From positions 63,321,093-63,385,092 of the forward strand of contig OX344763.1 of assembly GCA_947034895.1 (NCBI GenBank): a stretch of DNA of 64,000 nt. Direction: 5' to 3'. Of the stretch, positions 50,301 through 61,000 are shown in pieces. The position numbers were made by a program, and so were the translations under genes. Source of the DNA: Rhytidiadelphus loreus (taxonomy: Eukaryota > Streptophyta > Bryopsida > Hypnales > Hylocomiaceae). The notes beneath the pieces were generated by a model, which searched no databases, was not told where the DNA came from, and saw only the letters and a list, made by a program, of their open reading frames with translations. Position 1 is the stretch's first letter, and every line of letters begins with the position of its first letter.

Positions 50301-50897
50301 GTATGGCCTGTTCTAACCGGGACAGACTTGAGCCAAGAGGAGACTTTATTCCTACAATATGTTGGATTTAGACTCCAAGAGCGTCCTACGTTGTCTCCTC
50401 GTTGTCTATTCAATATGTCCAACGTTTTCAAAAGCGTATTTTATGATCAACCACCTCCACATGATGCACACATGTATCCAACGATTCGAAATAGTCGAAG
50501 CATACGGCAAATCTCAACAGTACCAACTATAGAACAACGAAACAAGTGGGAGAGTGCTGGCAATGTGAAAGGACTAATACTTGGAGTAACATTGTTGCCT
50601 TTTCCAGGATTAGGTGCAATTGTGTCTCTAGAGACCAGAAGTGATCATAATCAAAATGTGTATCGAATTACAGTGGGTATGTACCTCTTGTGCACATGCC
50701 CGGACTTTACCAACATGTGTGTTTCAGCTATTGGAGGTCATCAACAATATGTAAATTGCAAGCACTTATACTACCTATTTCGGTATTTCTGCAAGATGGA
50801 CATCCATGAGGACAAATTCATTCATGCACCAAGTTTTAGCTTCAATGAATTGAAGCTTCTTCTTGTAAAAGCAGGGATCATCACAGTTCTAGAGTAA
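47363..50897 (+). pseudogene. Mutator-like (MULE) transposase with SWIM zinc finger, decayed
   Basis: Exon 1 47363-49207 and exon 2 49509-50897 join in phase (CAAATG|GTAAGG ... TTTCAG|GGATTC). N-terminus Ser/Pro-rich; then a Cys/His zinc finger (CAGHLACVNSKCDYL, CKLCKVTPTC, HIGDHCHP). The central domain has KVMTISTCDMQSEDIEIQ, KGFMANSAMANWNAVRIIYG, TCLLHWSSSLQKHT and WLAFWHFRYRQWGGFMQM, a MULE-type transposase core. A C-terminal SWIM finger (CTCPDF ... CKHLYYLF) binds zinc and DNA. MULE transposases cut at terminal inverted repeats and integrate with 8-11 bp duplications. Breaks: TGA 47810-47812, TAG 49575-49577, TGA 49929-49931, TAA 50094-50096. From memory, relatives have Asp where this copy has Asn in FMANSA, so a catalytic residue may be lost too. 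It lies close to the right end of the giant insertion and is the best candidate for its mobiliser. Confidence 0.75.
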
Positions 50898-51585
50898 TAA
50901 TGGTTACAGTAGCAAGTAGTATTACATTCTTATTGTATGAACTCCCATTTGGTACAATTTATGTGGTGTGAAGCATATGAATTAGAAAACGTCCATGCAT
51001 TTTACCCAATTTGGAGGTATATCCCACCAGAAAAAAAATTGCAAATGAAATTATGAATGGCTAAACCATTAACACAAACCAATCATCCCAAGGTGTTCAT
51101 ACGAATATGAAAACCTTTTTAGCCATGTTTTTGTCACTATCCCTTTTATTTATTTATTTTTTTGGCTTCCTTTTTTTTCTGCGCTTCCCCCCTTTTTTTT
51201 TGGGACTTCATTTCATTTTTTTGGCTTTCCTGTACCATTCCTTCTGTGTATTGTTCATTGTGTTTTTGTTGTTAACCCTACATTTGTTTTTTTAAATATT
51301 CTTTGCTTAATACCTTATATTAAAATCTCTAGCAAAATTTGGAAGTGGGTAAATATGTGAACAATGTTAGGGGGAAATAAATGCTTTATTATACACAAAG
51401 GTTTAAGGATTTTTTCCAACAAGAAATGGACCTACGTAGGTCGTAGTCATAATTCTTATAATCCACGGTAATAGGGGTAGCAGTCATAGGTCCCCTAATT
51501 TTTTTGATATAACAAAAAAATTGACAAGTTTTGATTTCTTTTTCAAACAATATGTGTTTTCAATATAAAAGTCTAAAAAACCTAA
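50898..51585. other. AT-rich 3' region of the giant insertion
   Basis: No gene. Poly-T-rich runs at 51140-51290 give hydrophobic frames without meaning. The right end of the insertion follows. Confidence 0.5.
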
Positions 51586-51619
51586 CTCCAAGGCTCACCG
51601 CTCCAAGCTTGCACGCTAG
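51586..51619 (-). repeat. Right imperfect terminal inverted repeat of the giant insertion
   Basis: Read on the minus strand it starts CTAGCGTGCAAGC and shares 22 of 34 bases, ungapped, with 18975-19008. It starts 6 bp inside the right 12-bp duplication. Confidence 0.4.
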
Positions 51620-51625
51620 TGTCGT

Positions 51626-51637
51626 TGCATTGGTGGT
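51626..51637. repeat. Right target-site duplication of the giant insertion
   Basis: TGCATTGGTGGT, identical to 18955-18966. It is followed by 21 bp of satellite (51638-51658) that continue the monomer exactly, up to the 3.4-kb element. Confidence 0.75.
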
Positions 51638-51653
51638 CAGCTTGAATGGCCTT

Positions 51654-51658
51654 GTACG
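51654..51658. repeat. Left 5-bp target duplication of the 3.4-kb element
   Basis: GTACG, paired with ATACG at 55060-55064. The satellite consensus here is CTTGTACGTGAAACC, so removing the element and one copy restores it. Confidence 0.7.
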
Positions 51659-51972
51659 TGTCGGAATCCGTAATAGCTTAGTACGGACCTTAAGAGACTA
51701 AGAAAAATTAAAATAGATCAAAATTGAAAAAAATTAGTTTAGGCGTAGACTAGCGGAAACAAATAAATACTTAGAATTAGTTTAGACTTCGTTCCGGAAC
51801 CAGTACGGAAGCATGACGGAACTTGACATCCGGGTGGACGGATTCAGGAACCGGAACGCAGGAAACCGGAACGTAGGCATTAAATTCAGTAGCTTGCGGT
51901 GGTAGACTAGGGATACGTTACGGCGTACCGTAGCCTGCGTTCCCGTTACAGTGAACGTTGGGCGCAGGAATT

Positions 51973-51982
51973 CTATATAAAC
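51973..51982 (+). promoter_or_regulatory. TATA box of the 3.4-kb element
   Basis: CTATATAAAC, 106 bp before the ATG at 52088, followed by a pyrimidine-rich TCCTCCTCATTTCTCGCCCTC stretch. Promoter-like position for the element's gene. Confidence 0.5.
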
Positions 51983-52087
51983 CTAGTTCCTCCTCATTTC
52001 TCGCCCTCTTTCAGTTGCTCCGCATCTGGCTGATAGTGAGAGAAAGTGTGGTGAGTTAGGATTACCGCGATAGGAGAGGTGAGACGG

Positions 52088-53959
52088 ATGGCAGGGGTTA
52101 GTACATGGTATATAGTACCGGCCCGGAAGATTAGTCCGGTATATCTGGAAGATCCGCTGCACTTGCGGCATTTAGAGGACGATTTGATTGTCTTAGGTTG
52201 TGCAGGTCTCCTGAAGAAACCCTGGAACATCCAGAGGGACCAGGTGCTCCGGGAGTTGGCGGCAGGTGCTCCGAACCAATACGACCAGACCGTACGTGGG
52301 CATCCGGACCAGTGGACGGAGGAGTTGTGGGCGGAAGTGTACGGGTTCTCCCAAACCGGAAGCGGATTCGCTGCCCGGACGGACCAGTACCACCAGCACA
52401 AATTCGTGAACCCACCACACGCGAAGGAGGGCTACGCAATCAAGGATTGCCGGGACGAGAGGCACAGGCGACTGCTCCGGTTTCTACTACCGATCCTGTA
52501 CCCGGACAAGAGTTCCATAGCCAACACGATCTTCGGGGCATTTCAGGACCGGGTCGTGAACTGGGGCCGGATCGTGGCGAGCGTGGTGGGGCGCTGCACC
52601 GGGAATTTGGCGAAGAACAAGCCGAACCCACTCAGCACGTACCTGCTCCACCTATACCAGCACCGGGAACTGTTGACGGAAGACGAGGCGACGGATTATG
52701 AGACCGGGCTCATCATGCTCCAATGCAACTGCTCTGACGACGAGGAGCAGGAGACATAGGAGTCTGAGGATGAGGAGGAGGAAGCGAAGCCGGAAGTCAA
52801 GCCGGAGATCAAGGAAGAGAAGCCGGAACCGGAACCAAAGCAGACACAGAGGGAGAAGGAGGAACGGGAGCAGGCATCGAGAAGCAAAAGACGGAAGTCT
52901 ACACTTCCGGCTGCCAGAGGTAAATTCCCGGGTCCCTTGCTCATCCAGGATAAACAGGAGTGGGAAGGACCACGCTTCTTCGAGTGCGGAGAAGAGTGGA
53001 TCCGGACTGCGAAGGATTACCACGACAGGCTCACGGAGATCGTACTCCGGTCCGCGGAAGTGGTGAAGTGCGAACCGAAAAACCTAGTGGACGCGCTGAA
53101 GGCATTACCGGCCGAGTCAGAATGGAACGAGATGAGGACGGAAATCCGGAACTTGAAGACGGAACGGGACGCGCTCAAGGGGAAGCTGATCTGGACGGAA
53201 GGAGAGCTGCACCAGTCTCAAGGGGCGACGCAGAAGGCATACCAAGCGTTCCAGACCTTCCAGAAATGGATGGTCAGTCCGGCGGACCTCTATCACAAGG
53301 CGGCACTGTATGACGAGATGCAGAAGACGTCCACGGCCCTCACCAACACGAAGATAGTCCAGGTGATGGTGGAGATGTCCGGAAGAATGGAGACATCGTT
53401 GAAGGAGTTCTGGTCCATGATGGCGAACATGGATCCGAACAAGCCTCTCGACTTCGGGGGATTTCCAGAAGTTCCGGATGTCATCACAACTCCGGCAACT
53501 CAACCTCCCATCTCGCCCATCAAACGAACACGTCAGTTTGGGTCACTGATCCACATCGTCACTCAAGGGGGGCACTCATCCGGATTTCTGGGTCAGGATA
53601 TGCCTGTCCGGAGCAGTTAAGATGCCCGGATCGACCTTGTCCAGAATCCGGCACGGACGCATCCGGAGCAGTTCGAGGATATCGAACCACCTCCACCGAT
53701 GCCTTTACCTACACCGGATCCCATCGAGATATCAAAGGAGGCGGAAGTAGAGGAGGCAGAAGTGGAGGAGGATCCGAAGTCATTGGAGAAGGCGGACCGG
53801 TCTCTCGTCCATACGGACGAGACGGATTCTGACAGTCCTCATGTCCGGAAGACGTCGATCATCACCCGGGCGTCTCTCCGTACACCCCAAGGCAAGACTA
53901 GCATCCGGGGACAGTTAGGATTTGACAGTAGTTCGAAGAAACAACGGAAGGGAAAGTAG
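52088..53959 (+). pseudogene. Element-encoded protein, unrecognised, two in-frame stops
   Basis: One reading frame of about 624 codons from ATG 52088 (MAGVSTWYIVPARKISPVYL) to TAG 53957, interrupted by TAG at 52757-52759 and TAA at 53618-53620. Layout: a folded-looking N-terminal domain of about 220 residues with Trp and His (WNIQRDQVLRELAAG, HQHKFVNPPHAKEGYAI), an acidic then Lys/Glu/Pro-rich linker with a basic patch (SRSKRRKS), a second domain (EWIRTAKDYHDRLTEIVLR) leading into a coiled coil (RNLKTERDALKGKLIWTEGEL), and an acidic C-terminus ending in Lys-rich SSKKQRKGK. The inverted copy near the window end has Leu codons where the second stop lies, so that stop is copy-specific. Gag-like or chromatin-binding roles are both possible; I do not assign one. 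No polymerase, integrase or transposase motif is visible. Confidence 0.6.
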
Positions 53960-53999
53960 ATAGTTAGACTGATAGTGTTTTCAATTATCTTTTTGTTAG

Positions 54000-55040
54000 A
54001 CTTAGAGTTTCGGGTCTCAGTCAGAATCCGGATTCCGGATTTTCAAGAGTAAGTTTCAATTAAACTTATCCGCCCGGACTTTTAGGGCAGTTTAGGATGG
54101 TGTTTAGTGGCACTTTCCGCGGGTTTTACGGCATGTTGTTTTGCTTATAAAAGGAAGGGACCGCTTGTGGTCCTTCATTCCTTTTCTTGCTATTCCTTAT
54201 TTTGAGCAATAAATATATGTTTGCATTTTTATTGTCTTTTTACTCATTGCCTTAGTTTTCTTTGCGGGTCCTTGGTTTCCTTTTTCTTGGGAGTTGTAAG
54301 GTTGCTTGGGCGCTTGCTTGAAGGTTGTAGCTAAAGAGTAGAGAGGTGGTAAGGAGGAGTCCAGATTCAGGGTTTCCCGGGTCTGTAAACTGTGTGTTGT
54401 CCAGGGAAGCGGTTTTAGCGTGTGTAGGAAGTTGTGCGGAGTCCGACGTTGGTGGTGTGGGTGCGAGTCCGGAAGGCCAGGGAGGGTTCCGTGCGGAGAT
54501 AAGCAATCGTCTGTGGAAAAACCCCGCTCACCCGGAAAGTTCCGTCAGTCTGCAAACACAAGTTGGAGTGCTAGTACCGGACCCCGTCTCAGTTTCCGTG
54601 TAAGTCTTGTATTTGTTGTTGTAGCAAGGGGAGTCGGGTTGTATTCTGAGTGACCTGCTTTTGGAGAAATCCGAAGTTGTGAGGGTCAGCCAATTTGTTC
54701 CTTGTTTGTGACGGAAAGGTCTTTGGGTACGTATCATTAGGGAGTTAGAGTTAGTGAAATACAAGGAGTGGTGTTGTCCTTACCCCTCCGGAAAAAACAG
54801 TGAGGACCCTCTGAAGGTAAAACAGAGGTATCGAAAACCGTGTGTTAAGTTACGGATCTGGTGTTTGTGATAATCCGGATCCGGTAGAGAGTCCGGATAG
54901 AGAAAGAATCCAGGTAGGGAGTGAAATTTGAAGTAGTTACAATAAACCGGATTAGAAGGAATTTAGAACACCCTCTGGGGTTCCCTGGGACGATATTCCG
55001 TGTCATCTTGCCACGTTGTTGTGTTTAAGAGCGCTTACTA
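54000..55040 (+). other. Non-coding 3' region of the 3.4-kb element
   Basis: No gene. It is rich in CCGGA and CCGGAT words and is conserved, inverted, at 62482-63580. Short frames here (for example 54346-54603) are not conserved in frame between the two copies. Confidence 0.55.
54144..54213 (+). promoter_or_regulatory. TATA-like box and AATAAA in the 3' part of the element
   Basis: CTTATAAAAGG at 54144-54154 and AATAAA at 54208-54213, with GGACC...GGTCC short inverted sequence between. The pairing resembles a retroelement terminal region, but in the other copy the TATA has become TTTAAAAAGG. AATAAA could serve as polyadenylation signal for the gene ending at 53959. Confidence 0.4.
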
Positions 55041-55059
55041 TAGTATTACGCGTACGACA

Positions 55060-55064
55060 ATACG
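55060..55064. repeat. Right 5-bp target duplication of the 3.4-kb element
   Basis: ATACG, one base different from GTACG at 51654-51658. The following TGAAACCAAATATT is the normal continuation of the satellite monomer. Confidence 0.65.
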
Positions 55065-58000
55065 TGAAACCAAATATTAGGGCAACATCCTTGCCATGTA
55101 CATTAAAGTCCAAAAAAATATAAAGTCATGAAATTCACATACAACGAAAATGTATAACATGCTGTACAAGTTGCAATTATTCATAAACTGAAAAACCCAA
55201 AAAACATGCAATTGGTGGTCAGCTTGTATGGCACTATACGTGAAACCAAATACTGGGGCAACAACCTTGCCCCGTACTTTAATGTCCAAAAAAATACAAA
55301 GTTCAAAAATTCACGTACAAAGAAAATGGATAACATGTTGTTCAAGTTGCAGTTATTCATAAACTCAAAAACTGAGAAAACATGCAATTGGTGGTCACCT
55401 TCAATAGCCCTGTTCATGCAACAAATTATTGGGGCACCTACCATTCCCTGTACTTTAATGTCCAAAAAAATATAAAGTCATGAAATTCACGTACAAAGAA
55501 AATGGATAACATACTGTACAAGTTGCAATTATTTATAAACTCAAAATCCCAAAAAACATGCAGTTGGTGGTCAACTTGCATGGCGCTATATGTGAAACAA
55601 AATATTGGGGCAACAATCTGGCCATGTATTTTAAAGTCTAAAAAAATATAAAGTCATGAAATTCACATACAAAGAAAATGGATAACATGTTGTACAAGTT
55701 GCAATTATTCATAAACTCAAGAACCCAAAAAACATGCAATTGGTGGTCAGCTTGCATGGCCCTGTACATGAAACCAAATATTGGGGCAACAACCTTGCCC
55801 TGTACTTTAAAGTGAAAGAAAATATAAAATGATGAAATTCACATACAAAGAAAATGGATAACATGTTGTACAAGTTGCAATTATTCATAAACTCAAAAAC
55901 TAGGAAAACATACACTTGGTGGTGAGCTTGAATGGCCTTGTACGTGAAACCGAATATTGGGGCAACAACCTTGCCGTGTACATTAAAGTCTAAAAAAATA
56001 TACAGTGATGAATTTTACGTACAAAGAAAATGAATAACATGCTGTACAAGTTGGAATTATTCATAAACTCAAAAATTGAGAAAACATGCAATTGGTGGTC
56101 AGCTTGAATGGCCTTGTATGTAAAACCAAATATTGGTGCAACAACCTTGCCGTATACATTAAAGTCTAAAAAAATATACAGTGATGAATTTTACGTACAA
56201 AGAAAATGAATAACATGCTGTACAAGTTGGAATTATTCATTAACTCAAAAACTGAGAAAACATGCAATTGGTGGTCAGCTTGTATAGCCCTATACGTGAA
56301 ACCAAATAATAGTGCAACAACCTTGTTCTGTACTTTAATGTCCACAAGAATATAAATTCATGAAATTCACGTTAGAAAAAATGGATAATATGTTGTACAA
56401 GTTGCAATTATTCATAAATCCAGAAACTGAGAAAACATGCATTTGGTGGTCACCTTGAACAGCCTTGTGTATGCAACCAAATATTGGGGCAACAACCTTG
56501 CCCTGTACATTAAAATCTAAAAGAATATATAGTCATGAATTTTACGTACAAAGAAGATGGATAACATGTTGTACAAGTTGCAATTATTCCTCAACTCAAA
56601 AACTCAAAAAACAGGAATTTGTAGTCACCTTGAACGGCCTCGTGCGTCCAACAAATTATTAGGGCAACAACCTCGCCTTGTAATTTAACGTCCAAAAAAA
56701 TATAAAGTCATCAAATTCACGTAGACCAAAAATCAATAACATACTCTACAAGTTGCAATTATTCATAAACTCAAAAACTGAGAAAACATGCAATTGGTGG
56801 TCAGCTTGCATGGCCTTGTACGTGAAACCAAATATTCGGGCAACAACCTTGCCTTGTACTTTAATGTTGAAAAAAATATAAAGTCATGAAATTCACGTAC
56901 AATGAAAATGGATAACATGCTCTACAAGTTACAAATATTCATAAACTCAAAAACTCAAAAAACATGCAATTTGTGGTCACCTTGAATAGCCTTGTGCGTG
57001 CAACAAATTATTGAGGCAACAAACTAGCCCTGTACTTTAATGTCCAAAAAAATATAAAGTTATGAAATTCACGTACAACGAAAATGGATATCAGGTTGTA
57101 CAAGATGCAATTATTCATACACTAAAAAACTGGAAAAACATGCAATTGGTGGTCAGCTTTAATGGCATTGAATGCGAAACCAAATATTTGGGCAACAACC
57201 TGGCCGTGAACTTTAATGTTCAAAAAATATAAAGCCATGAAATTCACGTACAACAAAAATGAATATCATGCTATACAAGTTGCAATTATTCATAAACTCA
57301 AGAACTGAAAAAACATGCAATCGGAGGTCAGCATGAATGGCCTTGTACGTGAAACATATTATTAGGGCAACAACCTGGCCGTGAACTTTAATGTCCAAAA
57401 GAATATAAAGTCATGAAATTCACGTGCAACGAAAATGGGTCACATGTTGTACAAGATGCAATTATTCATAAATTTAAAAACCGGAAAAACATGCAATTGG
57501 TGGTCACCTAGAATGGCCTTAAGCATGAAACGAAATATTGGGGCAACAACCTTGCCGTGTACATTAATGTCGAAAAAAATATAAAGTCATGAATTTCACG
57601 TACAATGAAAATGGGTAGCATGTTGTACAAAATGCAATTATTCATACTCTAGAATTCGAAAAAACATGCAACTGGTGGTCACCTTGAACGGCCTTGTACG
57701 TAAAACAAAATACTGGAGCAACAACGTTGCCCTACACATTAATGTTGAAAAAAAATATAAATTCATGAAATTCACGTACAAAGAAAATGGGTAATATGTT
57801 GCACAAGTTGCAATTATTCATAAACTCAAAAACTCAAAAAACATGCAAGTGGTAGTCACTATGAATGGTCTTGTACCTGAAACAAAATACTGGAGCAACA
57901 ACGTTGCCCTACACATTAATGTCCAAAACAATATAAAGTGATGAAATTCACATACAAAGAAAATGAATAACATGTTGTACAAGTTGCAATTATTCATAAA

Positions 58001-61000
58001 CTCAAAAACTAAGAAAGCATGCAATTCGTAGTCAACTTGAACAGCCTTGTGCGTGCAACAAATTATTGGGGCAACTACCATTCCTTGTACTTTAATGTCC
58101 AAAAAATTATAAAGTCATGAAATTCACGTACAAGAAAAAGGATAACATGCTATACAAGTTGCAATTACTCATAAACTCAAACCCCCCAAAACATGCAATT
58201 ATTGGTCAACTTGCATGGCCTTGTACGTAAAACAAAATATTGGAGCAACAACCTTGCCCCGTACTTTAATGTCTACAAGAATATAAATTCATGAAATTCA
58301 CGTACAAAAGAAATGGATAACATACTGTACAAGTTGCAATTATTCATAAACTCAAAAACTGAGAGAACATGCAATTGGTGGTTAGCTTGAATGGCCTTGA
58401 ATGTGAAACCAAATATTGGGGCAACAACCTTGCCCTGTACTTTAATCTTGAAAAAAATATAAAGTCATGAAATTCACATACAAAGAAAATGGATAACATC
58501 CGGTACAAGTTGCAATTATTCATAAATTGAAAAACTGAGAAAACATGCATTGGTGGTCAGCATTAATGGCGTTGAATGTGAAACCAAATATTGGGGCATC
58601 AACCTTGCCCTCTACATTCAAGTCCAAAAAAATATAAAGTCATGAAATTCACATACAAAGAAAATGGATAACATCCTGTACAAGTTGCAATTATTCATAA
58701 AATCAAAAACTAAGAAAACATGCATTGGTGGTCAGCTTGAATGGCCTTGTACATAAATCCAAGTATTGGGGAAACAACCTAGCCATGTATTTTAAAGTCC
58801 CAAAAAACATAAAGTCATGAAATTCACGTACAAAGAAAATGGATACATGCTATACAAGTTGCAAATATTCATAAACTCAAAAACTCAAAAAACAGGAATT
58901 GGTGGTCACCTTGAACGGCCTCATGCGTCGAACAAATTATTAGGGCAACAACCTTGCCCTGTAATTTGATGTCCAAAAAATTAAAAAGTCATGAAATTCA
59001 CGTAGAACGAAAATGGATAACAAGCTGTACATCTATCAATTATTCATAAACTGAAAAACTGAGAAAACATGCAATTGGAGGCCACCTTCAACAGCCTCGT
59101 GTGTGCAACAAATTATTGCGGCAACAACCTTGCCCTGTAATTTAATGTCCAAAAAATTATAAAGTCATGAAATTCATGTGCAAAGAAAATGGATAACGTG
59201 TTGTACATGTTGCAATTATTCATAAACTCAAAAAGAAAGAAATCATGCATTGGTGGTCAGCTTGCATGGCCTTGTACGTGAAACCAAATATTGGTGCAAC
59301 AACCTTGCCTTATACATTAAAGTCCAAAAAAATATACAATGATGAATTTTACGTACAAAAAAAGTGGATAACATGCTGTACAAGTTGCAATTATTCATAA
59401 AAGCAAAAGCAAAGAAAACATGCAATTGGTGGTTAGCTTGCATGGCCTTGTACGTTAAACCAAATATTGGTGCAACAACCTTGCCCTGTACATTAAAGTC
59501 CAAAAAAGTATACAGTGATGAGTTTTACATACAAAGAAAATGGATAACATCCTATACAAGTTGCAATTATTCATAAACTCAAAATTTTTAAAAAACATGC
59601 AATTGGTGGTCACCTTGAATGGCCTTGTACGTGCAACAATATATTGGGGCAACATCCCTGCCCTGTACTTTAATCTCCAAAAAAATATAAAGTCATGAAA
59701 TTCACGTACAAAGAAAATGGGTACCATGTTGTACAAATTGCAATTATTCATAAATTGAAAAACTGAAAAAACTTGTAATTGGTGGTCAGCTTTAATGGCA
59801 TTGAATGTGAAACCGAATATTGGGGCAACAACCTTGCCATGTATTTTAAGGTCTAAAAAATTATAAAGTTGTGAAATTCACGTAGAATGAAAATGGATAA
59901 CATGCTATACAAGTTGCAATTATTGATAAACTCAGAACCCCCCAAAACATGCAATTGGTGGTCAATTTGCATGGCCCTGTACGTGAAAACAAATATTGGA
60001 GCAACAACCTTACCTTGTACTTTAATGCCCACAAGAATATAAATTCATGAAATTCACGTACAAAAGAAATGGATAACATATTGTACAAGTTGCAATTATT
60101 CATAGACTCAAAAACTGAGAAAACATGCATTTGGTGGTCAGCTTGAATGGCCTTGTACGTGAAACCAAATATTGGGGCAAGAACCTTGCCCTGTACTTTA
60201 ATCTTGAAAAAAATATAAAGTCATGAAATTCACATACATAGAAAATGGATAACATCTTGTACAAGTTGCAATTATTCATAAAATCAAAAACTAAGAAAAC
60301 ATGCATTGGTGGTCAGCTTGAATGGCCTTATACATAAATCCAAGTATTGGGGGAACAACCTACTGTAGCCATGTATTTTAAAGTCCCCCAAAACATAGTC
60401 ATGAAATTCACGTACAAAGAAAATGGATACATGCTGTACAAGTTGCAAATATTCATAAACTCAAAAACTCAAAAAACAGGAATTGGTGGTCACCTTGAAC
60501 GGCCTCATGCGTCGAACAAATTATTAGGGCAACAACCTTGCCCTGTAATTTGATGTCCAAAATAATATAAAGTCATGAATTTCACGTACAAAGAAAATGG
60601 GTAACATGCTGTACGAGTTGCAATTATTCATAAACTCTAAAACTCTAAAAAACATGCAATTGGTGGTCACTTTGAATGGCCTTGTATGTGCAACAATATA
60701 TTGGGGCAACATCCCTGCCCTGTACTTTAATGTCCAAAAAAGTATAAAGTCATGAAATTCACGTACAAAGAGAATGGATAATGTCTTGTACATGTTGCAA
60801 TTATTCATAAACTCAAAAAGAAAGAAATCATGCATTGGTGGTCACCTTGCATGGCCTTGTATGTGAAACCAAATACTGGTGCAACAACCTTGCCCTGTAC
60901 ATTAAAGTCCAAAAAAATATACAGTGATGAATTTTAGGTACAAAGAAAATGGATAACATCCTATACAAGTTGCAATTATTTATAAAATCAAAAACTAAGA

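Larger units (their letters stand above)
18967..51625. mobile_element. Giant (32.66 kb) insertion in the satellite array, probably Mutator-like
   Basis: Both flanks are satellite. The left flank ends and the right flank starts with the same 12 bp, and joining them restores the monomer phase. The segment carries imperfect inverted ends (18975-19008 and 51586-51619). A decayed Mutator-like transposase gene lies near its right end. Mutator-like elements typically make target duplications of about 8-11 bp, which fits best among the cut-and-paste superfamilies. Cargo, left to right: ParB-like/methylase-like gene (-), DUF7869-like gene (-), rhodanese fragment (+), second ParB-like/methylase-like gene (+), FCP1-like domain (+), transposase (+). 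An alternative is a nest of several separate insertions whose outermost member made the 12-bp duplication. In that case the cargo would not all have moved together. Confidence 0.6.
51659..55059 (+). mobile_element. 3.4-kb element with imperfect TIRs, inserted in satellite
   Basis: It starts TGTCGGAATCCG and ends CGTACGACA. The two termini are inverted: both read TGTCG, then CGTAATA, then TAGTA and CTTAA over about 38 bp with gaps. It makes a 5-bp duplication. TG...CA ends and a 5-bp duplication also suit LTR retrotransposons, but there is no direct terminal repeat: the 5' end is not repeated near the 3' end. It carries a TATA box, one long decayed reading frame, and a 3' region with a second TATA-like box and AATAAA. 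Its GC content is clearly higher than the surrounding satellite. It matches no superfamily I can name; Ginger-type elements also begin TGT and make 4-5-bp duplications, but I see no integrase. It may be non-autonomous. Confidence 0.75.

Noticed and set aside
1677..50897. Alternative genetic code reading TAG or TGA as an amino acid
   Set aside because: All three stop types occur in frame, and frameshifts are present in the same genes. Pseudogene decay explains both.
51107..51295. Hydrophobic Phe/Leu-rich small ORF
   Set aside because: It is a translation of poly-T-rich sequence with no start context or homologue.
51659..55059. LTR retrotransposon
   Set aside because: The TG...CA ends and 5-bp duplication fit, but the 5' end sequence is not repeated near the 3' end and no polymerase or integrase is encoded.
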